The notes below the pieces were generated by a model. That model was not told where the DNA came from. It did no database searches and worked only from the letters and a program-made list of their open reading frames with translations. Shown here piece after piece: positions 48,674 to 57,245 of a DNA stretch of 64,000 nucleotides. This DNA comes from Pectobacterium wasabiae CFBP 3304. GTDB lineage: Bacteria; Pseudomonadota; Gammaproteobacteria; Enterobacterales; Enterobacteriaceae. The position numbers were made by a program, and so were the translations under genes. Numbering within the stretch: the stretch's first letter is position 1; the number at the start of each line of letters is the position of its first letter. The stretch is from positions 1,178,001-1,242,000 of the forward strand of contig NZ_CP015750.1 of the NCBI RefSeq assembly GCF_001742185.1, written 5' to 3'.

Positions 48674-48711
48674 TGTCCCCCTGATGCCACGACATCGGCA
48701 TCAGGGGGACA
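48674..48711 (+). terminator. Hairpin after the chemoreceptor gene
   Basis: A perfect 15-bp GC-rich stem (48674-48688 and 48697-48711) with an 8-nt loop, 12 bases after the stop. There is no T-run. The stem is strong enough to protect the message end or to act with Rho. Confidence 0.65.
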
Positions 48712-48740
48712 ATGACGTCAGTCTTTCCGCTAATAAGTGC

Positions 48741-48825
48741 CATTTATGGAAACTTAACGCCTTATTGGAAACCTAAAGTCAACAAAAACAGCATTTATGG
48801 AAACTTACCTCTTTTTAGAAACATA
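48741..48825. repeat. Iterated TGGAAACTTA boxes at the end of the citrate-synthase-like gene
   Basis: A 16-bp direct repeat CATTTATGGAAACTTA is present at 48741-48756 and 48792-48807. Between and after these are the variants TGGAAACCTA (48766-48775) and TAGAAACATA (48816-48825). The third box contains the stop codon of the minus-strand gene. It looks like a local duplication or a set of binding boxes; the function is unknown. Confidence 0.5.
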
Positions 48826-50088
48826 GTCCCGGCGCGGCTGTCCGGTATAAATTTGGCGTGGGCGATAAATGCTGATTTCCTGCTGTTTGTGCATTTCATC
48901 CCAATGTGCGATCCAACCGATCGTCCTACCCACGGTGGAAATAACCGTAAACATTGACGGCGGCAGCCCCATCGCTTTCAGGATGACCGAGGTATAGAAA
49001 TCGACGCTCGGATAAAGTTTATTCTCCAGAAAATAAGCATCGGTCATGGCGATATGTTCCAGTTCCATCGCCACCTGCAACAGGCTGTCTTCCGTACCCA
49101 ATTCACCAAGCACCTCGTAACAGGTTTTACGCAGGATCGCCGCACGCGGATCGAAATGCTGGTAGACCGAGTTACCGAATCCCATCAGGCGGAATGAATC
49201 ACAGCGGTCTTTCGCACGCCGTACAAATTCAGGAACGCGATCGACCGTTTTAATCTCTTCCAGCATGCGCATGCAGGCTTCGTTCGCCCCACCGTGCAGC
49301 GGCCCCCACATCGACGCCAGCCCGGCCGCAATACAGGCAAACGGGTTCGCACCGGAAGAGCCAGACGCTCTGACCGCCATCGTAGACGGGCATTGACCAT
49401 GATCGGCATGCAGGATCAGGATGCGGTTCATCGCCCGTTCCAGCACCGGATTGACTTCATATTTCTCTGCCGGAACTGAAAACAACATGTGCAGGAAGTT
49501 ACCAGTATAGGAGAGGGAATTACGCGGATAGACAGAAGGCTGTTCGATGGAATATTTGTAGCACATTGCCGCCAGCGTCGGCATTTTTGACAACAGCCGC
49601 ACGGCCGCTAGCTCACGGTGCTCTGCGTTATCGATATCCAAGACATCGTGATAGAACGCGGCCAGCGCCCCGACCACCGCGCACATCAGCGCCATCGGAT
49701 GGGAATCACGGCGAAAGCCGCTGAACATCCGGGTAATTTGCTCATGAACCAGCGTATGCCGGGTAATGTTATTGGCAAATTCGGCATACGCCTCCGGTGA
49801 AGGCGCGTCGCCGTGCAGCAGAATGTAACAGACTTCAGTAAAGTCGCACTGCTCGGCAAGTTGTTCGACAGGGAATCCCCGATGCAGTAACACGCTATTC
49901 ACTGCATCAATATAGGTAATCGCCGACTCGCATCCTGCCGTATTGGCAAAGCCGGGATCATAACTGCATAGCCCGTGTTCACCGAGTGGGCGAATATCCA
50001 CCGCCTCTTTCCCCAATACGCCGGAACGCATTTCCAGCGCAATACTCGCCTGCCCTTCTGCCGTCAACGTGGATGTTCTGACTGTCAT
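48805..50088 (-). CDS. Citrate-synthase paralogue lacking a catalytic histidine
   Basis: A 427-residue protein that aligns without gaps to type II (hexameric) citrate synthase GltA over most of its length. Of the three catalytic residues known from E. coli (His264, His305, Asp362), the first and last are kept (His265 in [11 protein letters not shown], Asp363 in YPSVDFYTS). The second is Asn306, in [14 protein letters not shown] where GltA has GFGHRVY. The segment [14 protein letters not shown] also differs from HADHEQNASTST. It is therefore unlikely to be the main citrate synthase, and may use another acceptor, work poorly or serve another role. The start is the ATG at 50088 behind GGAG/AAAGG. 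No sdh genes are nearby, unlike gltA. Confidence 0.85.
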   Translation of the reverse strand: MTVRTSTLTAEGQASIALEMRSGVLGKEAVDIRPLGEHGLCSYDPGFANTAGCESAITYIDAVNSVLLHRGFPVEQLAEQCDFTEVCYILLHGDAPSPEAYAEFANNITRHTLVHEQITRMFSGFRRDSHPMALMCAVVGALAAFYHDVLDIDNAEHRELAAVRLLSKMPTLAAMCYKYSIEQPSVYPRNSLSYTGNFLHMLFSVPAEKYEVNPVLERAMNRILILHADHGQCPSTMAVRASGSSGANPFACIAAGLASMWGPLHGGANEACMRMLEEIKTVDRVPEFVRRAKDRCDSFRLMGFGNSVYQHFDPRAAILRKTCYEVLGELGTEDSLLQVAMELEHIAMTDAYFLENKLYPSVDFYTSVILKAMGLPPSMFTVISTVGRTIGWIAHWDEMHKQQEISIYRPRQIYTGQPRRDYVSKKR

Positions 50089-50770
50089 GAACCTTTCTCC
50101 TGCCCGAATAATAATGGTGTTCCCGTTCGCTCTCACGGCCTTCTGGATAGATCACTCCGTGCTGCACACCCTGATTAAAGCGACGCTCAATTTACAGCGA
50201 AATAAGCCATCCTATGTCATACGCTAAAATCGCGGGTGGGTTGCAAGAATCTGACGGAATATTGATTTAGGTAAAGATTGTTGCGCTGAACAGCACAAGA
50301 TCCTCCGCGTTTTCCAGATAGCAGCGGCTGGCATTTTGCACGTTCAATCCGTATAACGGCCCTTACTTGTTCAATTCACTGACTTATGACGATCGATATC
50401 AAACCCATAAATGATTCATTAAGCCATACCATCAAGGAGCCACGCAGCCTGAGAGCGCTGTTATAGGCAGGCCAGTTGGTGGAATAAATTACCTGAACGC
50501 GGCGAAATGATGTTGCACAGAAAAAATTTAACGTTATATCCCAGAATTAAATAACACGAGCATCTACATGATGATTTTATATTTTCAATGACAAATGCTC
50601 CCTTGTTTTTATCTACTGATATCATCGACATGTTATTACAAACAAAATAAAAACATTACATTCACGCCATTAACATCTCTAACACAATTTATTTTCTGTT
50701 TGTTTGTGAGCCGTTTCATTATTTTTAAAAGTTAAATAATGTATGGTTTAACGGAAATTAAATTGAACAG
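50089..50770. promoter_or_regulatory. Divergent control region between the citrate-synthase-like gene and the microcompartment regulators
   Basis: 682 bases without a supported gene, AT-rich to the right. Two loose matches may matter: an FNR-like site at 50389-50402 (ACGATCGATATCAA, 8 of 10 conserved positions) and a CRP-like site at 50705-50720 (TGTGA-N6-TCATT, 8 of 10). Oxygen and catabolite control would fit an oxygen-sensitive diol pathway, but both sites are weak. Confidence 0.35.
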
Positions 50771-52009
50771 ATGGATATCATGAAAGATAAATATAGATTA
50801 CATGAATTTCTTGATGTCGACCGTTTACAGACCCTTCAGGATAATTTCAGTAAATCAATGATGATTGCGCTTGTGATAGTGGATCAGGAAGGCGTTCCTG
50901 TGACACGTCCCAGCGGGTTTTCGGATTTTTGTGCGCGTTCCCGCATGAACGAAACGCTGGCGCGTCATTGTTACGATAGCGATAGCGCGGGGGGCGAAGC
51001 AGCAATGCGTGCCGGAGAGCCGGTAGTGTATCGCTGTTACTGCGGTTTCGTGGAGTTTGCTGTGCCGATAATGATTAATAATCATTACCTTGGGGCATTT
51101 ATTTCAGGCCAGGTTAAGGTTGAAGAAGAGAAAGAGAAAAGTATTCCCTACATTCTGGACGATAACCATCTATGGCAAGAAAACCCCTGGCTGCTCAATT
51201 TGCATGAAAACACGCAGCACATGCCCTACGAGCGATTTGAATCCACCGCTTATACCCTTCTCCATGTTGCTTCATATCTGGTTGAACAGGCTCATGCCAA
51301 TAATATTCAGCGTGAGCTTCGCCATAAGGAACAGGAGCTAACCAGTGCATTACGCAAACGTGTTGAGATTGAGCGATCTTTACATGAAGCGGAATTTAAG
51401 GCGCTTTCATACCAAATCAACCCACACTTTTTATTTAATGTACTAAATACTATTGGTCGCCTGGCGTTTCTAGAAGATTCCAAGCGTACCGAAACCATGG
51501 TTCATGATTTTTCCGATATGATGCGCTATTTATTGCGCAAGAATAATAATGGCCTCATCACGCTTGGTCAGGAGATTAATTATGTAAATTGTTATATGTC
51601 AATTCAAAAAGTAAGGATGAACGATCGTTTTGATTATACTTTTGATATTTCCGATAAATATAATGATATTGTTTGCCCGTTTTTAATACTTCAACCTTTG
51701 GTCGAAAACTTCTTCAACTATGTTGTAGAACCGCGTGATACAAAAAGTCATATTATTCTTCGCGCGACCGATGATGGAAAAGATGTCATTATTGAAGTTA
51801 CGGATAATGGTGATGGTATTTCCCAGGAAGACATTGAACACATTTTGTCAGGAAACCAGAACAGACAAAAAGGCGGCATAGGCATTAATAATATTAAAAA
51901 TCGCCTTCAGTTATTATTTGGTGAAAGTTATGGGTTGAAAATAATCAGTCCTCATAAACCTATGCTAGGCACCACAATAAAAATACGATTCCCTTTAGTT
52001 ACAGCTTAA
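50771..52009 (+). CDS. PocR-domain histidine kinase (soluble, LytS-type) of the microcompartment locus
   Basis: A cytoplasmic sensor kinase, 412 residues. The N-terminal PocR domain (about 10-175) has its conserved cysteines (Cys54, Cys67, Cys89, Cys91 in [14 protein letters not shown] and [14 protein letters not shown]). In PocR of Salmonella this domain senses 1,2-propanediol. A coiled coil (about 178-208) leads to a His-kinase domain with the phospho-acceptor in [16 protein letters not shown] (His219), and a C-terminal ATPase ([31 protein letters not shown]). No membrane segment. The response regulator follows after 15 bases. It likely switches on the operon when the diol is present. Confidence 0.9.
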   Translation: MDIMKDKYRLHEFLDVDRLQTLQDNFSKSMMIALVIVDQEGVPVTRPSGFSDFCARSRMNETLARHCYDSDSAGGEAAMRAGEPVVYRCYCGFVEFAVPIMINNHYLGAFISGQVKVEEEKEKSIPYILDDNHLWQENPWLLNLHENTQHMPYERFESTAYTLLHVASYLVEQAHANNIQRELRHKEQELTSALRKRVEIERSLHEAEFKALSYQINPHFLFNVLNTIGRLAFLEDSKRTETMVHDFSDMMRYLLRKNNNGLITLGQEINYVNCYMSIQKVRMNDRFDYTFDISDKYNDIVCPFLILQPLVENFFNYVVEPRDTKSHIILRATDDGKDVIIEVTDNGDGISQEDIEHILSGNQNRQKGGIGINNIKNRLQLLFGESYGLKIISPHKPMLGTTIKIRFPLVTA

Positions 52010-52024
52010 GCCAGGGGTGAAAAT

Positions 52025-53077
52025 ATGTATAACATTGTTATTGTCGAAGATGAGTATATTGAGTCGGAGTCGCTAAAACGCATTATTTCCCACTGTGTTG
52101 AGAACTCCGTCATTCATGAAGCGCCCACGGGAAGACAAGCTATCCAACTTATCGATCAACTGAGCCAAATCGATATGATGTTTGTCGATATCAACATCCC
52201 ACTGCCTAATGGCAATCAGGTTATTGAATATCTTAAGAAGAAAAACACCACGACTAAAGTGATTGTGACGACGGCAAATGACGACTTCGATATCGTGCGC
52301 CATATGCTGAGCCTGAAAGTTGATGACTACCTGTTAAAACCGGTGAAGCAAAGTATTTTGAACGACACCATTCGTAAAACGTTATTGGTAGATGAAGAAG
52401 CCGCCGCAGCCACGCGTGAACAACGCCAAAATATTAGCGATCTCATTAGTCGTTGTGATTATCCTGCCTGGCATACTTTTTTATTCAGTATTCTTGACGC
52501 GGCTTGCACTGGACAAATATTCGGTGACGATCGTTCGAAAACGATGACTGATGTATTGGAATTGGTGCAACAACATCTCGCTGGAATGGGGGATAAATAT
52601 GCAGCATGTCGCAGTAATGTTTCTACAGTTATTCAGGATATTCACCAGCAAGGGTTGCCAGCAAGCCATTACTGGCGCGTAATGAATGGATTATTAAGCA
52701 TGAGTGAGGATATTTTTGAACAGGTATTTAAAAACACCTGTGGGAATATGGATTTTGTCGATCGGGCAAAATTTCATATCGAAAAAAATATCCTTAGCAA
52801 CCTGACGCTGGATGACATCGCGGCAAAATCCTTCGTCAGCCCATGTTATTTGAGCCGGGCATTCAAAAAGAGTATGGGAACGGGGTTCTCAAGTTATATT
52901 ACCAGCCGTAAGATTAGCATGGCGAAATCACTTCTACAGTTCAGTGATTTAAAAGTGAACACGATTGCACTGGAACTGTCCTGGCAGGATGCGAACTATT
53001 TTTGCCGAATCTTCAAGAAAGAGGCAGGTATTTCCCCTTCAGATTACCGCCGCATTGTTTCGCCAGAGGCATGCTGA
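52025..53077 (+). CDS. AraC-type response regulator of the microcompartment locus
   Basis: 350 residues: an N-terminal receiver domain (EDE acidic pocket, phospho-acceptor Asp55 in MMFVDINIPLPNG, Lys in YLLKPVK), a middle helical part, and a C-terminal AraC double helix-turn-helix (LTLDDIAAKSFVSPCYLSRAFKKSMG, then NTIALELSWQDANYFCRIFKKEAGISPSDYR). It is the partner of the kinase just upstream (YesN/LytS-like pairs have this build). It probably activates the metK branch and the minus-strand shell/enzyme operon. Confidence 0.92.
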   Translation: MYNIVIVEDEYIESESLKRIISHCVENSVIHEAPTGRQAIQLIDQLSQIDMMFVDINIPLPNGNQVIEYLKKKNTTTKVIVTTANDDFDIVRHMLSLKVDDYLLKPVKQSILNDTIRKTLLVDEEAAAATREQRQNISDLISRCDYPAWHTFLFSILDAACTGQIFGDDRSKTMTDVLELVQQHLAGMGDKYAACRSNVSTVIQDIHQQGLPASHYWRVMNGLLSMSEDIFEQVFKNTCGNMDFVDRAKFHIEKNILSNLTLDDIAAKSFVSPCYLSRAFKKSMGTGFSSYITSRKISMAKSLLQFSDLKVNTIALELSWQDANYFCRIFKKEAGISPSDYRRIVSPEAC

Positions 53078-53088
53078 TTGATCCGATA

Positions 53089-53121
53089 TTTTTGCGCTTG
53101 CTCTTACCGTGAGCGCAAAAA
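53089..53121. repeat. Inverted repeat between the response-regulator and metK-like genes
   Basis: TTTTTGCGCT (53089-53098) and AGCGCAAAAA (53112-53121) are perfect complements with a 13-nt spacer. The T-run is on the 5' arm and the A-run on the 3' arm, so it is not an intrinsic terminator. It could be a regulator-binding site for the metK branch. Confidence 0.45.
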
Positions 53122-53207
53122 AGTCCGCTATTCAGGCAAGATAGTTTACTCTCGCCAACGGCGCGGGCCGCTAAAATGAGACATTCTTTTTCTAAAGCGG
53201 CACCGCG

Positions 53208-54386
53208 ATGGACGAATACCTCTTTACCTCCGAATCGGTTGCCGAAGGGCATCCAGATAAAATGGCGGACCAGATTTCTGACGCAATCCTTGATGCTTAC
53301 CTGCTAAAAGATCCCTGGGCTAAAGTCGCCTGTGAATGTCTGGTGAAAACAGGTGCGGTTATTCTTGCCGGTGAGATTGCTTCCTGCGCGCAGGTCGATA
53401 TCGAACAGGTTGTACGCTCCACGGTGAAATCGATGGGTTATGACCACTCATCAAAAGGGTTTGATGCCACAACCTGTGCAGTTTTTTGCATGTTGGGTAA
53501 GCAATCTCATGATATCGCCAAAGGGATCCGCGCAAGCGACCCGACATCGCTCGGCGCAGGAGATCAGGGGATCACGTTTGGTTATGCCTGCAACGAAACC
53601 CCGCAACTGATGCCAGCCCCCATACTGTATGCGCATCGGCTGATGGAACGACAGGCGCTGTTGCGTAAAACCGGCCTACTCAGTGGATTATTGCCGGATG
53701 CCAAAAGTCAGGTCACGTTGCGGTATCGCAATGGCTTGGTTCAGCACGTCGATACCCTTGTTATCTCAACACAGCACCGTGAGGATATTCCGCTCACAAC
53801 GCTACGTGAAGCCGTTATTGAAGAGATTGTTAAACCCGTTATCCCGGCTCGTTGGCTGACATCAAACACGCGTTTATTGATTAACCCCGCAGGCGCGTTT
53901 ATTCATGGTGGACCACTCGCTGATTGTGGCCTAACCGGACGGAAAATCATTGTCGATACTTACGGCGGCGCCGCTTGCCATGGTGGAGGGGCGTTTTCTG
54001 GTAAAGATCCCTCTAAAGTCGATCGCTCGGCGGCTTATGCCGCGCGCTATGTAGCAAAGAATATTGTCGCGGCAGGTCTGGCAGCACGTTGCGAAGTTCA
54101 ACTTGCCTGGGCTATTGGGTTTTCCCGACCCGTTTCTATCCGCATTAATACCTTTGGCACCTCTCGGTTGGGACAGGACCATCTGGAAAAATTGGTCACA
54201 CACCATTTCGACCTGAGCGTTTACGGCATGATCAAGCAGCTTGATTTACTTGCGCCACGCTATCGTCAGACGGCTTGCTATGGCCATTTTGGCCGGGAAA
54301 TATTCCCATGGGAATTAACCGATAAAGCCACTCAACTTCGCGACGATGCGACGGGTCTGGCACCCATTCCCTCTTTACCCCATTGA
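53208..54386 (+). CDS. metK: S-adenosylmethionine synthetase, microcompartment-linked second copy
   Basis: Makes SAM from methionine and ATP. 392 residues (E. coli MetK: 384), with the family motifs [30 protein letters not shown], and [25 protein letters not shown]. It differs in many other positions from housekeeping MetK. Its place between the locus regulators and a shell gene suggests it supplies SAM to the radical-SAM activase of the diol dehydratase. A SAM synthetase is a known part of some glycyl-radical microcompartment loci. The ribosome-binding site is weak; the start is fixed by the conserved N-terminus. Confidence 0.92.
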   Translation: MDEYLFTSESVAEGHPDKMADQISDAILDAYLLKDPWAKVACECLVKTGAVILAGEIASCAQVDIEQVVRSTVKSMGYDHSSKGFDATTCAVFCMLGKQSHDIAKGIRASDPTSLGAGDQGITFGYACNETPQLMPAPILYAHRLMERQALLRKTGLLSGLLPDAKSQVTLRYRNGLVQHVDTLVISTQHREDIPLTTLREAVIEEIVKPVIPARWLTSNTRLLINPAGAFIHGGPLADCGLTGRKIIVDTYGGAACHGGGAFSGKDPSKVDRSAAYAARYVAKNIVAAGLAARCEVQLAWAIGFSRPVSIRINTFGTSRLGQDHLEKLVTHHFDLSVYGMIKQLDLLAPRYRQTACYGHFGREIFPWELTDKATQLRDDATGLAPIPSLPH

Positions 54387-54409
54387 TTTGAAAACAACAG
54401 GAGAAGGTT

Positions 54410-54985
54410 ATGTCCGGGCAGAGTTTAGGCTTAATTGAAACCGTGGGCTTAGCGGTGGCTATCGAAGCCGCCGATGCCGCAATGAAATCGGCTAATGTCG
54501 AACTGGTCGGATACGAGCTGACGAAAGGCGGCGGATTGGTGACAGTGAAACTGGCAGGTGAGGTCGGCGCAATGAATGCTGCCGTCGCCGCAGGTGTCGC
54601 CGCCGCTCACCGGATTGGTAGCGTCTATGCATGGAAAGTCATTGCGCGTACCGCAACAGGCATCCATCGTCTGATTGCATCCGAGGAAACCAATGGCGTC
54701 GCTCCGCAAGACTCCGCAATACCGTCTCCTGAAAAGGAAGCGCCAGTTGCTGAACATAAAGAGGACGTGATTCCGACTGTCAATATCGAACCGGTGGTAT
54801 TAAGCGCTGATTGTACAGATCGGGACAACCACGTTGCTACAGATACACCGGCCCACACTCAGCCTTCAATAGAGAGCGAATCGACGCAGAACGAGAACAG
54901 TACAGCGCCCAAGATATCGCCTGAAAGTGTCGCGCAAGACAATAAGAAATCGGCACGAGCTCGCACTAAAAATCCGCGTGGATAA
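54410..54985 (+). CDS. BMC-domain shell protein with a long C-terminal tail
   Basis: 191 residues. The first 90 are a standard hexamer-forming BMC domain (SLGLIETVGLAVAIEAADAAMKSANVELVGYE, pore loop KGGGLV, then GEVGAMNAAVAAGVAAA). A tail of about 100 residues follows, rich in Ser, Glu, Pro, Thr and Asn, predicted disordered. It ends in a basic stretch (NKKSARARTKNPRG). The tail has one Cys and no metal-binding pattern, unlike PduK. It could tether cargo, link compartments, or face the cytoplasm. GGAG lies upstream of the ATG, and metK ends 23 bases earlier. Confidence 0.88.
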   Translation: MSGQSLGLIETVGLAVAIEAADAAMKSANVELVGYELTKGGGLVTVKLAGEVGAMNAAVAAGVAAAHRIGSVYAWKVIARTATGIHRLIASEETNGVAPQDSAIPSPEKEAPVAEHKEDVIPTVNIEPVVLSADCTDRDNHVATDTPAHTQPSIESESTQNENSTAPKISPESVAQDNKKSARARTKNPRG

Positions 54986-55006
54986 CGATATCGTATAGTG
55001 ACTAAG

Positions 55007-55150
55007 CCACCTACGGGTTAATACCGACCGCTTAAGAGCCGAGATACACGGAGCGACCACGAGGCGAGGTGTCCCTACGGGAACCTCATCCCCGTGTTTC
55101 TCCTAAAATGAGGCTTAAGTGACCAGCATTAACCTACGGGTGGTTTTTTT
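55007..55150 (+). repeat. Copy 1 of a nested-palindrome intergenic repeat, ending in a terminator-like T-run
   Basis: Five sets of complementary arms are nested: CCACC/GGTGG (55007, 55139), GGTTAAT/ATTAACC (55016, 55128), CTTAAG/CTTAAG (55031, 55114), ACACGG/CCGTGT (55046, 55092), and a core hairpin GAGGT-TCCC/GGGA-ACCTC (55066-55087). The RNA would fold as one long branched stem, followed by T7. It lies between convergent genes and may end transcription of the metK branch. A diverged copy in the other orientation is at 30660-30755, so it is a dispersed element. The remaining sequence to 55315 shows nothing clear. Confidence 0.75.
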
Positions 55151-55315
55151 ACGTCGGTATGACTGAATTGGATGCCGGTGGGCAGTTCAGTTGCAAGCGA
55201 GTGTTTGATTACAAAAGAAAGTGTGTTGGGAGCGGTCGGAGAGAGATGGGATAAAAACCCCGCCGCAAACATGTCGATGCGACGGAGTTTTACCGATGAC
55301 AATCAGGTTGCAGTA

Positions 55316-56113
55316 TTATTTACCGCTTGCTTGTGCATAAGGCAGATAGCGCCCGATACCATAGCGATAAATGGCTGCACCAAGGAGCCCACCGATCACT
55401 GGTGCAATCAGAGGGACAAGGAAGTAGGGAATGTCTCTGCCGCCAGTCATTGCCACCGATCCCCAGCCGTTTAACCAGGTGAAAAGTTTCGGACCGAAAT
55501 CGCGGGCGGGATTCATGGCAAACCCAGTCAGCGGTGCGGTCGCGGCACCGATTACCGCAATAAGTAGACCAATCAGCAGTGGAGCAAGAGGCCCTCTGGG
55601 AACGCCGTTACCGTCATCGGTCAGGGCCATAATGAGCCCAACGAGCATGGAGGTGATGACAATTTCCACAAGCGCGGCCAGCCAAACGCTGATACTCGAT
55701 GCCGGATAAGTAGAAAAGATGCTGGCCAGAAACAGACTATCCTGGCTACCGCGTACCATCTGGTGAGCTTGTTCATACTCGGCAAACATATTGTGGTAGA
55801 GCAGATAGGTGAGCGCGGCACCACAAAATGCCCCTGCTAGCTGCGCCAGAATATAAGGCACGACTTTTTTGGCATCAAAGTGGGCAAATATCCACAGCGA
55901 GATCGTCACGGCGGGGTTAAGGTGCGCGCCGGATATGCCAGCCGTCAGATAGACCGCGAGAGCAATGCCTAAACCCCATACTATACATATTTCCCAAAGG
56001 CCAAAGCTGGCACCAGCGAGTTTTGCCGCGCAGATTACGCTAGTGCCGAAGAACATAAATAATCCGGTACCAAGAAACTCTGCAATACATGGCCCTTTTA
56101 ATGATTTACTCAT
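55316..56113 (-). CDS. Aquaglyceroporin (GlpF/PduF-like), diol facilitator
   Basis: A six-segment MIP channel, 265 residues, with both half-helix motifs: HLNPAVT (near residue 65) and MNPARDFGPK (near residue 200). The Asp after the second NPAR is the mark of glycerol/diol channels as opposed to water channels. It lets glycerol or 1,2-propanediol enter by diffusion. It is the last gene of the minus-strand microcompartment operon, 107 bases after the activase, and has the role that PduF plays in the B12-dependent pathway. Confidence 0.92.
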   Translation of the reverse strand: MSKSLKGPCIAEFLGTGLFMFFGTSVICAAKLAGASFGLWEICIVWGLGIALAVYLTAGISGAHLNPAVTISLWIFAHFDAKKVVPYILAQLAGAFCGAALTYLLYHNMFAEYEQAHQMVRGSQDSLFLASIFSTYPASSISVWLAALVEIVITSMLVGLIMALTDDGNGVPRGPLAPLLIGLLIAVIGAATAPLTGFAMNPARDFGPKLFTWLNGWGSVAMTGGRDIPYFLVPLIAPVIGGLLGAAIYRYGIGRYLPYAQASGK

Positions 56114-56220
56114 GATGTTTTCCTATATTAAGCGATGTTGTAACTTTCATCGTTTAATTGATTGTGAGTACAAAGGAAGAATAAAAATCGATAAAATATA
56201 TATTGTTATTTTGATGCTAA

Positions 56221-57137
56221 TTAACCACCAATGTGGCAATGAAACCCCATTGATTCGACGATTTTTTTCAGACTTTCCATTTTATCTTCTGGATGTGATT
56301 TTGCATCGCCCATTGGGTAAATTCTGCCTAGCAAATCATATTTGTTTTCCCCGAAGGTATGATATGGCAGAAGGTGAATCGTATCGACGCCAGACATTAA
56401 TCGAGCAAATTCAGCAATACTACGAATTTCATCCGGATTATCATTTACTCCCGGAATGACGGGAATACGCACGATAACGTTAGTGATAAAAGAAATACGG
56501 ATCAGGTTTTCAAGAATTCGACTATTATTGACCCCAGTATTTTCTTCATGAACCATTGGGTTAATGGCTTTAATATCCGTAAGCGCCAGATCGACCCACG
56601 GAAAGACATCTTCAACCACCTCTTTAGTGGTAAAGCCGGTGGTTTCAATAGCGGTGTGCCACCCTTTCTCTTTACAGGCTTTTAATAGCTCGCGAGCAAA
56701 CTCCGGTTGCGCCAACGGCTCGCCACCCGATAAGGTAATTCCCCACCTGAGCGACGAAATAAGTTTTCCTCCTTCTGTAGCTCACGCACCACCTCGCCGA
56801 CGGACATACGCTTGCCTTTCATCTCCAGCGCCTGGGTCGGGCAAACGTGAGTGCAATCACCACACTGAATGCACCGTTCACGATCGATGAAAAAAGGATT
56901 ATTGGGGGAGAGCGCGTGCTGTTTGCAGACATCCACGCATTTTCCACAGCGTATACAATCATTTTTTTTATAAATCAGTTCAGGCTGCGGGCGCTGTGAC
57001 TCCGGATTACTACACCACTTGCAGGCCAACGGACAACCTTTAAAAAAAGGGATTGTCCTGATGCCGGGGCCATCATGTAAGGAATAGCGTTGAATATTGA
57101 ATAAAACGCCTTCGGTATCGTATTCGACTCTCTTCAT
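56221..57137 (-). pseudogene. Glycyl-radical enzyme activase (radical SAM), broken by a single-base frameshift
   Basis: Should make the glycyl radical on the dehydratase next door, using SAM. The first frame (57137 to about 56742) carries KGCPLACKWC (radical-SAM CxxxCxxC) and two ferredoxin-like clusters, CIRCGKCVDVC and CIQCGDCTHVC, and runs to FRRSGG. The rest (SGGEPLAQPEF, ETTGFTTK, DIKAINP, VIPGVNDN to the end) is in the next frame. Family members read RSGGGITLSGGEP here; one more G in the GGGG run (plus strand CCCC, 56741-56744) restores it. All motifs are otherwise intact. This is either a sequencing error in a homopolymer or a very recent mutation. If real, the protein ends shortly after the iron-sulfur insert and is inactive. 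Confidence 0.88.
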
Positions 57138-57245
57138 AACATCACTCGTCAAAAAAGCGACCATCAGGCAATAGCACATCAGCCGCTAAAATCGGGCCTG
57201 AGAAAGGGCCATGCATACCGACATGGCCCTACAAGCAAGGCAAAA

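Noticed and set aside
48805..50088. Housekeeping citrate synthase gltA
   Set aside because: A catalytic His is replaced by Asn and there are no sdh genes next to it.
53089..53121. Intrinsic terminator after the response-regulator gene
   Set aside because: The T-run lies in the 5' arm and the A-run in the 3' arm on both strands, so no U-tract would follow the stem.
56221..57137. Programmed ribosomal frameshifting in the activase gene
   Set aside because: There is no slippery heptamer of the usual kind and no downstream stem or upstream Shine-Dalgarno stimulator that I can see. Orthologous activases read through in one frame, so an indel or sequence error is simpler.
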